DNA from: Mikania micrantha
Taxonomy: Eukaryota; Streptophyta; Magnoliopsida; Asterales; Asteraceae
Direction of reading: 5' to 3'
Assembly: GCA_009363875.1 (NCBI GenBank)
Contig: CM018693.1
Span: 77,054,028-77,118,027 of the forward strand
Length of the DNA stretch: 64,000 nucleotides
Each line of letters starts with the position of its first letter. Position 1 is the stretch's first letter. Under the pieces are notes generated by a model. It saw nothing but the letters and a program-made list of their open reading frames with translations, was not told the DNA's origin and did no database searches. This document shows positions 32,973-45,417 of the stretch, piece by piece. A program made the translations under genes and the position numbers.

Positions 32973-33249
32973 CTTGTGCTCTTGATCATTTTAAGTGATT
33001 GTTGAGGTTTTTCTGCTAATTTTGTTGCAAATTTCTGAACAGATCATCAAGTGTGTGTTCTTGGTGTTTGTGTGTGTTTCTTCAGATCTGAGAAATTATC
33101 AAAAATCTAAATAGAATCTTAGTTTAGATCATGAAAACTATTGATCGATCATAAGTTTCTTAGTGATTTTGATAAATTCAAGACACTTTTCTTTCCTGAT
33201 TTGGAAACCCTGTTTTTCAACTGTTTCATCAAAAACCCTGAAATCAATC

Positions 33250-36200
33250 ATGGATTCAACTGCTCATGCAAGTAATCAAGAGATCGGATCTGGAATCAAA
33301 CCCCCTGTTCTTAAGAATGCTGCTGATTTCAAACATTGAAAGTTAACATTTAAGAATTTTTTATGTTACAACGAACTACAGCTTTGGAATTCAATTGTCA
33401 AAGGACCATTTGTGCCTGTTAACTTATCAGTTGATGATTATCACAACAAACTAGTTGATTTGAATTCTGTAACTAATGAGGAAGAGAGGAGAAAAATCAG
33501 ATTGGATATTAAAGTTTATAGTTCTCTCACTATGGGTCTCCCTATTGAAATTTTGATGTGTGTCCAAGAATTTGAGACTGCTAAATCTCTTTGGGATGTA
33601 GTTGGTGTGATGTTTGAAGGAAGCACAGAGCTGAAAGAAATGAGGAAAGATAAGCTGAAATACCAATTTGAAACATTTTGTCATATTTTTGGTGAAACTG
33701 TAACACATCGGTTATATTGTTTTGTTCAATTGGTGAATGAACTTAAGTCAAATGAAATCAAATATGATAACCATGATTTGAACAAAAAGCTTTTGCATAC
33801 TCTTCCTGAAGAATGGAAAAATAATGTGACTGTGCTAAAAAACACAAAGAATATCAGAACAATGAAAGTTGATGAACTGATAGCTCATATTGAAGCAATG
33901 GCTATTGATGAGAGCACTAGGAACAACTCAAACTTAAAATTGATCCTTATAAATTCACAAAAGTTCTTCCTGGCATAAGTGCTTTTATGAGTGAGGAGAT
34001 TAAACAAAAATTTGAAGCAACAGAAAGTCAGGAATTTGGATTGATTGCTCCTCCTGCAGCTCCTTCAAATTCCAAAAGATCAACTACTTCAAACAAATCA
34101 AAAAGAAATAGTCAAAAGAAAATTGTAGATGATTTAGAAAGTGATGTAATAACATTGAAAGTTAAGTCTGCAGATCAAAAGGCATTTTGTGTAGCATTTC
34201 TGTCTACATTTTAAAACTCTATGAGTGGAAATTTGTCTGAAGTGGATCTTAGTCTAGATGAGCTTGATGAACTTGATTATGAAGACCTTGATGAGATGGA
34301 TCTTAAATGGAAAACTGCAATGGTTGCAATCAGAAACAAAAGATTTTTCAAGAACCGTGGTCATATGTCCTTTAACAAGGATTCAGTGTTGGATTTGATA
34401 AATCAAAAGTGAGATGTTATAAATGCAATATGTATGGTCATTTTTCAAAGGAATGTAACTCTCCTAGATCATCAAGTCAATATTCAAACAATCAAAGATT
34501 CTCTACTTGAAACAATCAAAGTTCAAAATCAACAATGCAAAGTTTTCCGAGAAACGAGAACCCAAATGATATGAGACAGCAACATCAGAATCAATCAACA
34601 AATCAAAATCAAGAAAAGACTAGAACTCCTCCGTCTACAGCTCTAGTCTTACAATAGGATGAATATTTTGATTGGAGTTCTTATGTAGAGGATGTTCATC
34701 GTACAAATTTTGCTTTGATGGCTGATTTGACAGAAATTCCAAAAGAGGTACATGAAAATGTGTGTTCTGATAAATGCAAAGAAATCATTCAAGGTTATAG
34801 GGGTCGTAATAAAGATTTAATTGATAAAGTAAAGGAGGTTGAAGCTAAAAATGTTCAATTGATAAAAGATTATCAAGTCAGTGATAAAAAGGTCAAGTCT
34901 CAAAACGTAGACATTGAAAAACTTAAAGTAGAAAACATCAAATTACAAGCTCAAGTAGATGATCTTCTTTCCAAGCTCACTCAAGCTGAATTATCTCTCC
35001 TTGAATGAATTTAAAATTCAGAAATTTGAGTCTTCATCTAAAGTTCTTCAAACCATTTTAGATTCTCAAATACAAAACAAGGTTACAACTGGCTTAGGAT
35101 ATATAGTTGTTCTTCCTCCTTTTAATCATAATTACTCTATTATGCCCAAACCTTTTGAAGAAGTGAAATGTGATAAAACAATTGTAAAAGAAAGTAATAA
35201 AATTAAAGAATCTGATTCAATTTTTGTCAAACCTAAAAAGATTGAGACCTTTGTTGAAACAGACTCTTTAAAACTTGCATCAGGACATCCTATAGAAATT
35301 TCATCTTATGATGTGTCTCATGAAATCAATGGAAATCTCGTAATTCCTTTATCAATGTCTGTGAATGGAGGATGTTTAAAAGAAGAAAATCCTCATAAGA
35401 TTGTTTCAATTCTTAAAAAGAAAACTGATGTATCTATATCAAAAATTGAATCTTCTACTTCACAAATTGCGTTTCCTCTCATTACAAACATTGGTAATCC
35501 TTCAGCATCTCATATAGATGAAAGTGAAAAGAAGAAGAAAAAGACAAGGAGAGGTAAGAAAAAAACAGCTGTTAAAATTGAGAATTTTGATATTGATCAA
35601 GATGATCTTTTATATGATTCTTTCAGTCAAAAATCTTCAATCATGACCACTTCGAAAGAAAATTTTCAAAGAATTCATTGCAAAATATGTGGTAGATCAA
35701 ATCATTCTACTATAAACTGTTACTACAATCCACAAACTCAACAACCAAATTTTCAATATGCAAAACAAACTGGTAGATCTGATCAAAGTGTTAGTCCTAA
35801 CATTCGATATTCAAGAAGCTACAGTCAACAGAGAAATTTTACAAATCAAGTGTTTAATCCAAATTTTGAGGATTATTATAGTGATTACATTAAAGACACA
35901 GGATTTCACAAGCACGCGCGGTCAATCATACTTTAAAGAAAGCTCTTGGAGTTCATCATCTCTTCATTATCAAAAATCAAAAGTTTATCAAGCACCTGTT
36001 TTTCAAAAATCAATCAAACCTGTTTCAATGTCAACAAATTCAAAATGTCCAATTCAAAGTGATGATAAATTTTATGATGATTTCTATCTTAGAAAGAATT
36101 AGAATTTGGTGAGAAATTCCTATATGAGCTTCTTTAAATAACCTGAATCACGCCATGTTTCACCAAAAAGAGTAACATTTGTTGATGAACAACCAGTTTT

Positions 36201-36417
36201 AAATACCAAAGTCAAGTTAAAAATGCCACAGGTATCACAACCTGCAAGTGTCTCATCTGAGACCTCCACACAGAAAAAATTATGGAAACCTGTTAATGAG
36301 AAAGATAAAACTGGTGGATCTTCAACAACTGCAAATTTTGACACCACTTGTCTATCATATCAAAAAATTTCTGTTATTGATGTTTTTGGACAACCCAATC
36401 ATGGCTTGGCTTCCTAA
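33250..36417 (+). pseudogene. gag: Copia B Gag, multiply broken
   Basis: Begins MDSTAHAS at 33250. TGA at 33337-33339 replaces the conserved Trp of the DYxxW motif (compare Copia A and C), so TGG became TGA. The capsid region continues in the same frame to 33978. A 1-nt shift leads to 33987-34214, where a TAA interrupts before 34221-34412. Another shift precedes a zinc knuckle CYKCNMYGHFSKEC (about 34415-34456). A coiled-coil stretch follows (34715-35008), then a Lys-rich region with a second knuckle CKICGRSNHSTINC (about 35678-35719) and a Ser-rich end (to 36417). The order matches the Gag of A and C; it cannot be translated as one protein. Confidence 0.82.
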
Positions 36418-36429
36418 TGCTAACTGAGT

Positions 36430-39400
36430 TTCTTTGATGTGCAGGAACAATCAAATATTTCAAGAAATATCTGGCATGTTGATAGTGGTTGTTCCAGACA
36501 TATGACAAGAAACTGTTCTCAATTGTTAGATTTCAAAAGCATCAATGGTCCAAATGTTGCATTTGGTGGTGATCACAAAGATGGAAAAGTAATTGAAAAA
36601 TTAGAACTGTGACAAATGGCAAACTTAGTTTTGAAAATGTGAATTATGTTCCTGAGTTGAAATACAATCTTTTGAGTGTATCACTAATATGAGACAAGTT
36701 CTCAACTCATTTCACTGATACTGAATGTATTATTATTAAGCCTGGATATTTTATTCCTGATGAATGGATAATCTTGAGAACCCCAAGAAAGTGTCATGTG
36801 TATTTGATGGATATGAGTTGTTCTGTAGACCCATCTGAAGTCAGATGTTTACTTCCAAAGGGTTTTGTGGATGAGTCACAGTTATGGCATTGCAGACTAG
36901 TTCACACAAACTTTAAAAATATGAACAAGTTGGTAAAAGAAAATCATGTTGCAGGTATCCCTCAGAAGGAATTCTTTTGTCATGACCACTGCAATGCTTG
37001 TATAAAAGGAAAGCAACACAAAGTTTCATACAAATCAAAGAAAATATCTTCCATTTCTGAACCTCTTCAGCTGATTCACATCGATCATTTTGGTCCCACA
37101 AATCTTCTAGGCATCAGAAAGAAACAATAATGTCTGGTTATTGTAGATGACTTTTCAAGATTTTCTTGGGTTTTCTTTCTTGCAAACAATAGTGATACAA
37201 TAGAAATTCTCATTGACAATATCACTTGGATTGAAAATCAACTGAATTTCAAGGTTAAGACTATCAAAAGTGATAATGGCATATAGTTCAGAAATGAAAT
37301 TTTTGATTCATTTTGCATGAAGAAAGGGATTGCTAGACAATTTCTGCTGCTCGTTCTCCTCAACATAATGGAGTTGCTGAGCGCAAGAACAGATCCTTGA
37401 TTGAAGCAGCCCAATCTATGTTAGCTGATTCAAAGCTACCCATTACATTTTGGGCTGAAGCTATGAACACTGCATGTTATGTGCAAAATAGAACAAGAAT
37501 TGTAAAAGAGCACAACAAGACATCATATGAGCTTATTTTCAAGAGAAAACCATTTATTGGATTCTTTAAATCCTTTGGATGTCCTTGTTCCATATTGAAC
37601 ACCAAGGATCGGTTATCCAAATTTGCTCCAAAGGCAGATGATGGATTCTTCTTAGGATACTCTTCGGTGTCAAAAGCCTATAGAGTTTTCAAGAGAAGAG
37701 CTAATATAGTTGATGAATCCTCAAATGTAACATTTCAAGATAACTCATTTCCTATTCTAGCTCAGGTCCAGATTGGTTGTTCGATATAGACGCCCTTACA
37801 AAATCTTTGAATCCTATTATGTTTGATTGTGCAGACACAAATAATGATGTTGAAGTAGATATATTTCCATCTTTAGGGAGAGATCTTGGAGTGAACCCTT
37901 AACCAATGGGTGTTCATCTAATTGATCCTCTTCAGTATACTACATGTCCATCTCAAGGTCCTCAAAATCAAAGTTCAAGTGATGGAGTACCTACTCCAGT
38001 AACTGAGGATCCTGAAAAAATTATTTGAATCTGCCTCAGACAGTGATGAAGTACTTGCTGAAAACATTGTTCAACAAAATGACGATTCTCCTTCAAATTT
38101 AAATAGATAACCACCAATTCTTAAATCAAATGCTTCAGATGAATTTGTTCAAAATTAAACAAATTTGTATGAGATGCTCCCAATTGATTCCAATCCAATT
38201 ATTGGTAGAATCGAGGAGGATCATCCATCTTCCAACATAATTGGAGATTTAAATCAAAGAACAACAAGGAGTACATCTCAAGAAGCAAAGATCTGTCTTT
38301 ACTCTTGCTTCTTATCCCAAATAGAACCTAAAAATATAAAAGAAGAACTTGCTAATGCAAGTTGGGTTGAAGCAATGCAAGAGGAGCTATATCAGTTCAG
38401 AAAACAAGAAGTATGGGAACTGGTTGATCTACCAAATGAAATGTATCCCATTGGTACTCGCTGGGTTTTCAGAAACAAAAAGGAAGGTAGAGGTGTTATA
38501 ATAAAAAATAAAGCTCTTCTGGTGGCTCAAGGATATACTCAAGAAGAGGGTATTGATTATGATGATGTGTTTGCTCCAGTAGCAAGAATTGAAGCAATAA
38601 GAATCTTTTTGGCTTATGCTACATCAATGAAATACACAGTATATCAAATGGATGTGAAGTCAGCCTTCTTATATGGAAAATTGCATGAGGAAGTCTATGT
38701 TTCTCAACCTCTAGGTTTTGAAGATCCAAATTTTCCTTATAGAGTCTTCAAGCTAGATAAAGCTTTTTATGGTTTTCATTAGGCTCCTAGAGCATGGTAT
38801 GAGACATTGTCCAGTTATCTTCTGAAGAATCATTACAAGAGAGGGCAGATACACAAGACTCTATTTTTGAAGAAAGAAGGAAAAGATTTATTGCTTGTTC
38901 AAATATACGTGGATGACAACATCTTTGGTTCAACAAACTCTAAACTGTGCAAGGATTTTGAATCACTTTTGCATTCCAAATTTCAAAGGATTTTTATGGT
39001 TGAATTAACCTTTTTTCTTGGTTTGCAGGTGAAGCAGACACTGAATGGAATCTTCATTCATCAATCAAAATATGTCAGTGATATCCTTACTAAGTTTAAT
39101 CTTTCTGATTCAAAGGTAGCTAATACACCTATTGATACAAGAACTAAACTGGATCTTGATCCAAATGGAGTTTATGTTGATCAGAAACACTATAGATCAA
39201 TGATCGGTTCTCTGATGTATCTGACAGCTAGCAGACCTGACATTATGTATGGAGTTTGTGTGTGTGCAAGATTCCAATCTAACCCCAAAGAAGCATATCA
39301 GATTGCTGTAAAAAGAATTTTTAGATATTTGAAAGGAAAACCCTCCTTAGGACTGTGGTATCCAAATGATGGAGATTTTAATCTTTTTGCATATACTGAT

Positions 39401-39853
39401 ACTGATTTTGGAGGTTACAATTTTGATAGAAAGTCCACATCTGGTGGATGTCAATTTCTGGGAAATAGACTAGTGTCATGGCAATGCAAGAAACAAACAA
39501 ATGTTTCTGTATCCACTGCTGAAGCTGAGCACATTGCTGCATCTTTATGTTGCTCTCAAGTTCTCTGGATTCAAAACCAAATGCTTGATTTTGGTTATAA
39601 TTTTCTTAAAACTCCTTTATATATAGATAATCTTGCTGCCATATTCATAACAAAAAATCATGTTCAACACTCTAAAACAAAGCATATAGAAATAAGGTAT
39701 CATTTTTTAAGGGACAATGCAGGAAAATGTTTAATAAATCTTGTCCAAGTTGATACTGAATTTCAGCTGGCTGATATTTTCACTAAACCTTTGGATACCT
39801 CAAGGTTTGAGTTTATAGCTCAGTCACTAGGAATGATAAATTTTCAAGAATAA
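36430..39853 (+). pseudogene. pol: Copia B Pol, multiply broken
   Basis: Protease signature HVDSGCSRHMT near 36480; integrase zinc region (CNACIKGK) near 36990; integrase core with HIDHFGP near 37080; SDNG near 37270 followed at once by a TAG; AERKNRS near 37380; RT from about 38230 with MDVKSAFLYG; a TAG near 38780 where the sister copies have Gln (HQAPRAWYE); then RT YVDDNIFGS, where A and C have YVDDIIFGS; RNase H with YTDTDFGG and AEAEHIAAS to the stop at 39853. The region 38807-39853 is still open, but the gene as a whole is dead. Confidence 0.88.
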
Positions 39854-41281
39854 ATATATGATTTATACAAAATTTTGAAAATGATAGGAATCATTTTAAC
39901 TTAATTTTTCCTATGAAAAGACACAGTTTGATGTATAAAATAATATTTTTACTATAATGATATTGGTAGACTTTAAAATTTATGAGAATAGGTTGTGTGA
40001 GAAAACTAAATAAAGTTTATGAAATGATGATTATTTTGTTTACTTAAAGAAAGTATGTTTTCATATAAGAAATTGAGAATATCATATTCTTGGTTTATTT
40101 AAGACAACAAAATAAATAAGAGCATGCTTGAGACACCTTTGTCATAGAATGTATAATCATGAATGTCTTATTTATTTAATTCAACCAAATAATTGCATGC
40201 AATATATTACCCTTTGTTATACTATGTATAGACCTGGATATTTATTGCATCCAAAACAAATAAGAGCATTCATGATGTACAAATGGTGCACATTGTAAAA
40301 ATTTGGTGTTCTTAATGCATCCAATCAAATAAGTGTTTAAAACACAGTATTCTTAATTAAACCAATGTATTGATTGTCAATATATTTCTAATACGAATAT
40401 ATCTTTCTTTAAATAACTTAAAATTTTCAATATTTCAGTCCTAATGTACCTAAAACATGATAATTCTCATTACGCCTCTCTCTTATAAATTTAAAAGTTA
40501 AAAGGATCATATACCAACAAGTTATATTAAAATATGCTATATACTATATAAGTGTCTCTTTTCATTATTTAAATTGTTTAAAGAGATATGATTCAAAATT
40601 TTAGCATTTATAGAAAAAAAATTCATTAGATGTTGAACAACAAATGGCAAATGAGATCATTTAAAAATTAAATATATAAATAATTTTGAGCAACATTCCA
40701 ACAACTAAACTAGGCAAAGATACTTACTGCATTATATAGCCATTGACCATATTTCCATAATATACAAAAATTCACAATTTGTGAAACAAAATACAATTTT
40801 ATTCTTGCTTTACATATGTTCAGTATATAGCATATCTGATTTGATTTTTATATGATGCTTTACTAAACTTTATCTTTGATAGTGCTAATATATCTACTTA
40901 TGTAGCTGCAGGAAACATGAAAACTGAGATTGACGTTGTTCAACAGATGAACTGATAGTTTGGATGTTCAAAAGCAAGAAAATTGCATATGAACTCTAAA
41001 TAAATTAATGTTCTCTAAAATTGATATACTCGATGTGTTGTAAATGTTCTTTGTAACCTTGGTTGCGAATGAACTTGTTCTCAAATGTAATATATATTTA
41101 ATTGTGTGACCATTTGCAAACAATTAAATAACTTGAAAGATGAACTGAATTCATCTTTTGGTTAATTGAAACATTAGACTGGAAAGAAATGCCCTTTAAA
41201 TCTGTTTCAATTAAAGCCCATTTAATGATTGTGGGCCCAAGTCCTTTTAATAACAAATTTTTGTGGGCCCAATCTACAAAA
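39854..41281 (+). other. Copia B spacer between pol and aORF (left part)
   Basis: AT-rich, no supported gene. Near its right end are degenerate copies of the U3 repeat word (GTTGCGAATGAACTTGTT at 41063-41080 and CATTTGCAAACAA just after 41105) and two TGGGCCCA site II motifs (41232-41239 and 41264-41271). Copia C then interrupts. I see no internal polypurine tract here, unlike in A and C. Confidence 0.6.
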
Positions 41282-41286
41282 TCTTT
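41282..41286 (+). repeat. Target-site duplication of Copia C (left copy)
   Basis: TCTTT before the LTR start TGTAGATGC. The identical TCTTT is at 54970-54974 after the 3' LTR. It proves Copia C inserted as a unit into Copia B. Confidence 0.9.
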
Positions 41287-41882
41287 TGTAGATGCACTAA
41301 ATGTCCCTAGTTCGATTTTGTATTATCCATTATGTAAAGTTCATGTTTTTAATGGAAGTTGTCTTTCTTTATTGATTCTTAACGTTTAATATTGACTATA
41401 TGATTGTTTGATTTGGTTTATTAATGTTTGAGTATGAATTCTGACCATTCGGACGAATGACTCTACGAATGAAGTCATTCGCCGAATGAACGCCCTAGCG
41501 AATGACAGGCGATTGAATGAGTCATTCGCCGAATGACTCATTTGAATGACATGTCCATTCGACATAGTCATTCGCCGAATGACTACAGTCTATAAATACT
41601 AGTTCAAATCATGTTAAACTGAACTTCTGAGAGCCCTCCTTCTTCCCAGATCACCTAGTGTCAAACCCTAGACGATATGAGGGGCCATTGATCGTCCATG
41701 TTCGATTCTCAACCCGTGGTGTTCTATTCACACTCAAACATCCTTCCTACACCTTCGGATCACCACGGTTGCTGTTGGTTTCAATTGGAAAACCCTGGAA
41801 TAGGATTCCACACTATTCCAGAGGCTGTCGAGCAGATATCTGTTGGAATCGGATTGTTTCCGAGCTCCAAATAGGTCCTACA
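41287..41882 (+). repeat. Copia C 5' LTR (596 bp)
   Basis: TGTAGATG...CCTACA with inverted TGTA/TACA ends. A dense dyad array at 41450-41585 (for example AGTCATTCGCCGAATGACT at 41566-41584) lies immediately upstream of TATAAATA at 41591-41598. Confidence 0.9.
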
Positions 41883-41885
41883 AAG

Positions 41886-41897
41886 TGGTATCAGAGC
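41886..41897 (+). other. Primer-binding site, Copia C
   Basis: TGGTATCAGAGC three bases after the LTR end. Confidence 0.92.
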
Positions 41898-42130
41898 TTT
41901 GGCTCTTGATTCTGCTCGATTTCTACTCAAAATCACTAAATCTGAGATTGGTTGTTCGAAATCTGTCAAAACCTTAAGTTTCTTGCCCTCCAAGCTACTG
42001 TTCCATTCAAAATCCGTGGGTTTTTGTAGTGTTTTTGTCAAAACCTTTATCCCAATTGGTTGGTAATCATGTGATGATATTCTGTACCAAATTTGGTGCA
42101 TAGCGATTTTAGTTGCTGAAAACCTCAGAT

Positions 42131-42405
42131 CAGCCGAATGAGCATGGCGGCCGAATAAGTTTGGCCGAATCAGTCCCATTTGCCGAATAGCACCATTCGG
42201 CAGACTCATTCGGCGAATAGCACTATTCGGTAGACTCATTCGGCGAATAGCTCCATTCGGCATACTCATTCGGCGAATAGCTTCATTCTCCATACTCATT
42301 CAGCGAATAGCCTCATTCGATCTTTTCATTCGCCGAATAGGATCATTCGCCAGTTTTGTTACATTCGGTCCTCGACATTCCCCATAGTCTTCTTCATTCG
42401 GCCAA
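42131..42405 (+). repeat. Copia C leader array of CATTCGGCGAATAG motifs
   Basis: About ten repeats of a 30-bp unit of the form TTCGGCGAATAGCxxCATTCGGCATACTCA lie between the PBS and gag. They share the TTCGGCGAA core with the LTR array and with the array near the aORF. Confidence 0.85.
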
Positions 42406-42428
42406 CAGTTTGAAAAATTTTCTAAGTA

Positions 42429-45250
42429 TTGGATCTTGTTACTCTTGATTTTATGGAGGATTTAGCATTGATGGCGAACCAGAATCATCGTACTCAGACG
42501 TTGCTGTTGACAGAGACTGAGACAGGAAACTCCAATAAAGCTCCCAAGTTGTTATCCTTAGATGACTATCCACATTGGAAGTACAGATTTGAGATTCACA
42601 TCAATGGAGTTGATACTAACTTATGGATGATGATTGAAGGAGGTTATCTGAGGCCTCTGAATGAAGATGGAACACCTATGCTAGTCACACGGATGACTGA
42701 GCCTCAGAGGAAACTTTATGATTAAGAGAAGAAGGCTTATGCTATTCTGTCTCAGTCCATTGCTACTAATATTTTCCATCAGTTCAGACAGTTTACATCA
42801 TCTAAGTATTTATGGGATGCTTTACAGCAACGATATGAGGGTAATGATGCTTTGATGAACATCAAGTCAAAGGCCTTGAGGAATGAGTTCAACAGCTTCA
42901 TGTATGTTGGAAATGAATCTTTGGATGATCTGATTGCCAGATTTTATCATCTTTTGAGCGAGTTGTTTAATCATGAAGTTAAGGCTACTACTCAAGAGAA
43001 GATTCAGTGTTTGGTAGATGCTCTACCTCCAAAGTGGGAGTCATTTTTGATGGTTCTTAAGCAGAATGAGATGATGGCACATATGGACATAAATGATTTC
43101 ATCCAAAAGCTGAAAGAGCAAGAAATAGAGAACAAATGGAAGGCTAAGAGAGTTGCTCAAGTCCAGGATCCCTCATTGTATTATTCTACTCCTACTGTTG
43201 AGAAATCATCTTCTCATGCTCCTTTGAAAACAACATTTGTTTCTCAGACTACTAAAGCTCCATCTTCTCATCAGATTCATTTCAGCCAGTCATCCTCTTC
43301 ATCCAGCTCTCAAAAGGAACCTCATCAACCTGTCACTAGTCTGAAGACAAACAACTTTGATAAAGTGACTGTAGAGATTGCCAAGGAGCACATGGGTTTA
43401 TTGTCTACTCTTGTCAGTTCCTATGATGGTTTAGTAGCTGGACAGATTGGCAATCCTTATCTGACAAATGATGATTATTCTCAGATAGATCCAGATGATA
43501 TGGAGAGAATAGATATCATGTGGGCTTTTGCCAGTGCTGTGCTCTTGCCAGTGCTGTGAGAAGAGCAAAGGAGTTTGTGAAAATAACAGGAAAGGACATC
43601 AATCTAAACAAGGAGTCTAAGTTTGGATTTGATATGGCATTTGTTACCTGCTACAATTGTGGGGAGAAAGGTCATTTTGCAAGATAATGCAAACAACCAA
43701 AGAAAGCAGGAAACAAGAACCCTTTTCAGCATTAGAAGTCTTCTACAGCTAATCCAGAAAGAAGACTTGTTCCTATTGATTCTCCTGCACAAACAAGTTC
43801 TTCAAATGCAGGTAAAGCTTTGATGGTCTAGAAGGATGAAGGTGAAAATTGGGATTTCAGATTCAATTCTGAACAGGGAAAACAGGATAAAACATGTGCT
43901 GCTGAGATTCAGAAGATAGATGATTCATGTGAGGAAAGCACTTCTGGAGAATCACAGATCAAGATAGAAGAAACATCGGGTTCAGAGTTAGAAAGCTTAT
44001 CAAACTCAGACACTCAAGTTGATTCTGATGCTGATATTGAGGATTAAGTAACTCAATTTGCTTTGATGGTGAATTCATCTGCTATTCCTAATGCATCTTC
44101 TCAATCTGATCAGGTATCTAATGAATGTTCTTCATCTAGTTCTAGATGTTTTAATTGTGTTGACCTTGACAGCAAGGTCCTTGCTTATCAGAATCACAAT
44201 TTTGCTTTGATTAGCGATCTCAACCAGTGTATTGAGGCAAACAAAGTTTTAAAATCTAATGAAAAAGATTTTCAAGCTAAAATTGAACTTTTAAACAGAC
44301 AACTTCATGAGTCTGAGATTGCTGTTTTAAACAAGAAAGATGCTATGACTTCTTATCTCAATACCATAAATGAGATAAAGAAGACGTTAGCCATAGTTGA
44401 GTGTTACTATGAGACTTTAGGTCAAAAACTCAAGAGCTATGAAAGCTCTTCTTATATCACTGAGCACATGATCAGTAAAGGGACTGATCAGAAGGGTAAG
44501 GGAAAAGTGAGCTATCAACAATGCCCTCCATCAATCTTAAACAGCTTTGTCAATTCACCAGATGACAAAGATGTTAAAGATTTCCAAGTTAAAACTCCAT
44601 TAGTAATTGATCCAATTGGAATGATTATTGATGAGGGTTCCTCCTTGTCAGATGAATCTTTTGTGGAAGGAATTGTTGAAGATTGGGTCTCAGATTCTGA
44701 GGATGAATCTGACTATTCATCTAACTGTGTTGTTGCTCGGAATCACACACCTGTAGTCATGAAAGGTGACCCAATCTCATCTTCTAAAATTTATCAAGCT
44801 TTAAAATTTGTGAAAGCTTCAAAAGAAAATGAAGCTTGTGCATATAACAAGATTGACAATCTTGTGACTAATAGGAAAATGGGATTGGGTTTTAATCAGA
44901 ACAAGTCTAAAACAAATGTTTTCAAACAAAAAAGGCAGTCTTTTTCTTAATTAAAACATTTTCATAAAAAGGGTGACAGAGTGTGCTTTGAGTGTGATGC
45001 ACCTGGGCACGTTGTTAGATTTTGCCCACAGTTGATCAGATCAAAGGTTGCACCACCCAGGAAACTAAATCAGATTTTCAAAAAATCTGTCAAATCTGAA
45101 TCTAAATCAACTCAAGCAAAACCCAAACAACTAAGTCAGGTTAAATCTTTGGACAAAGGTAAAGGGAAAATGGTGAACATGGATGTTCCAAAAGTGATCA
45201 ATGTTAATCAAGTCAAGTCATCATCCATTTATCTGAAAAACTCTTTCTAG
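42429..45250 (+). pseudogene. gag: Copia C Gag, multiply broken
   Basis: Capsid-like start with DDYPHWKYRFEIHI. TAA follows codon KLYD near 42723, where Copia A has KYDSEKKAY. The frame resumes 42852-43559 and then shifts at a short duplicated stretch (SAVLLPVL). The zinc knuckle CYNCGEKGHFAR*C (43649-43690) contains TAA at 43685-43687. Glu-rich and coiled-coil parts follow (44063-44950). A second knuckle CFECDAPGHVVRFC is near 44984-45025, and a Lys-rich end reaches 45250. Homologous to Gag of A throughout. Confidence 0.85.
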
Positions 45251-45417
45251 TAAAAATGCAGTATGGAAAGTCAAGCCCTCTGAGACTTCAATTTTATCTA
45301 CTCCAGACAAGGCTATTCCTGATGGCAAATGGATCGATGTTTGGATCTGTGACTCTTTGGGTCAACCCAAGACTGTAACGGCTTGGGTTCCCAAAATGGA
45401 TTAATTGTTTCAATTTT

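Noticed and set aside
36440..36470. Splice acceptor at the gag/pol junction (TGTGCAG in B and C, GATGCAG in A)
   Set aside because: T-rich tract and CAG are present in all three, but in Copia C the stretch can be read in the pol frame across the junction, so simple frame decay of a Gag-Pol polyprotein explains it as well. No clear donor.
41450..41585. Dyad arrays as canonical heat-shock elements
   Set aside because: The core has TTC and GAA three bases apart; a heat-shock element needs TTCnnGAA or GAAnnTTC with two.
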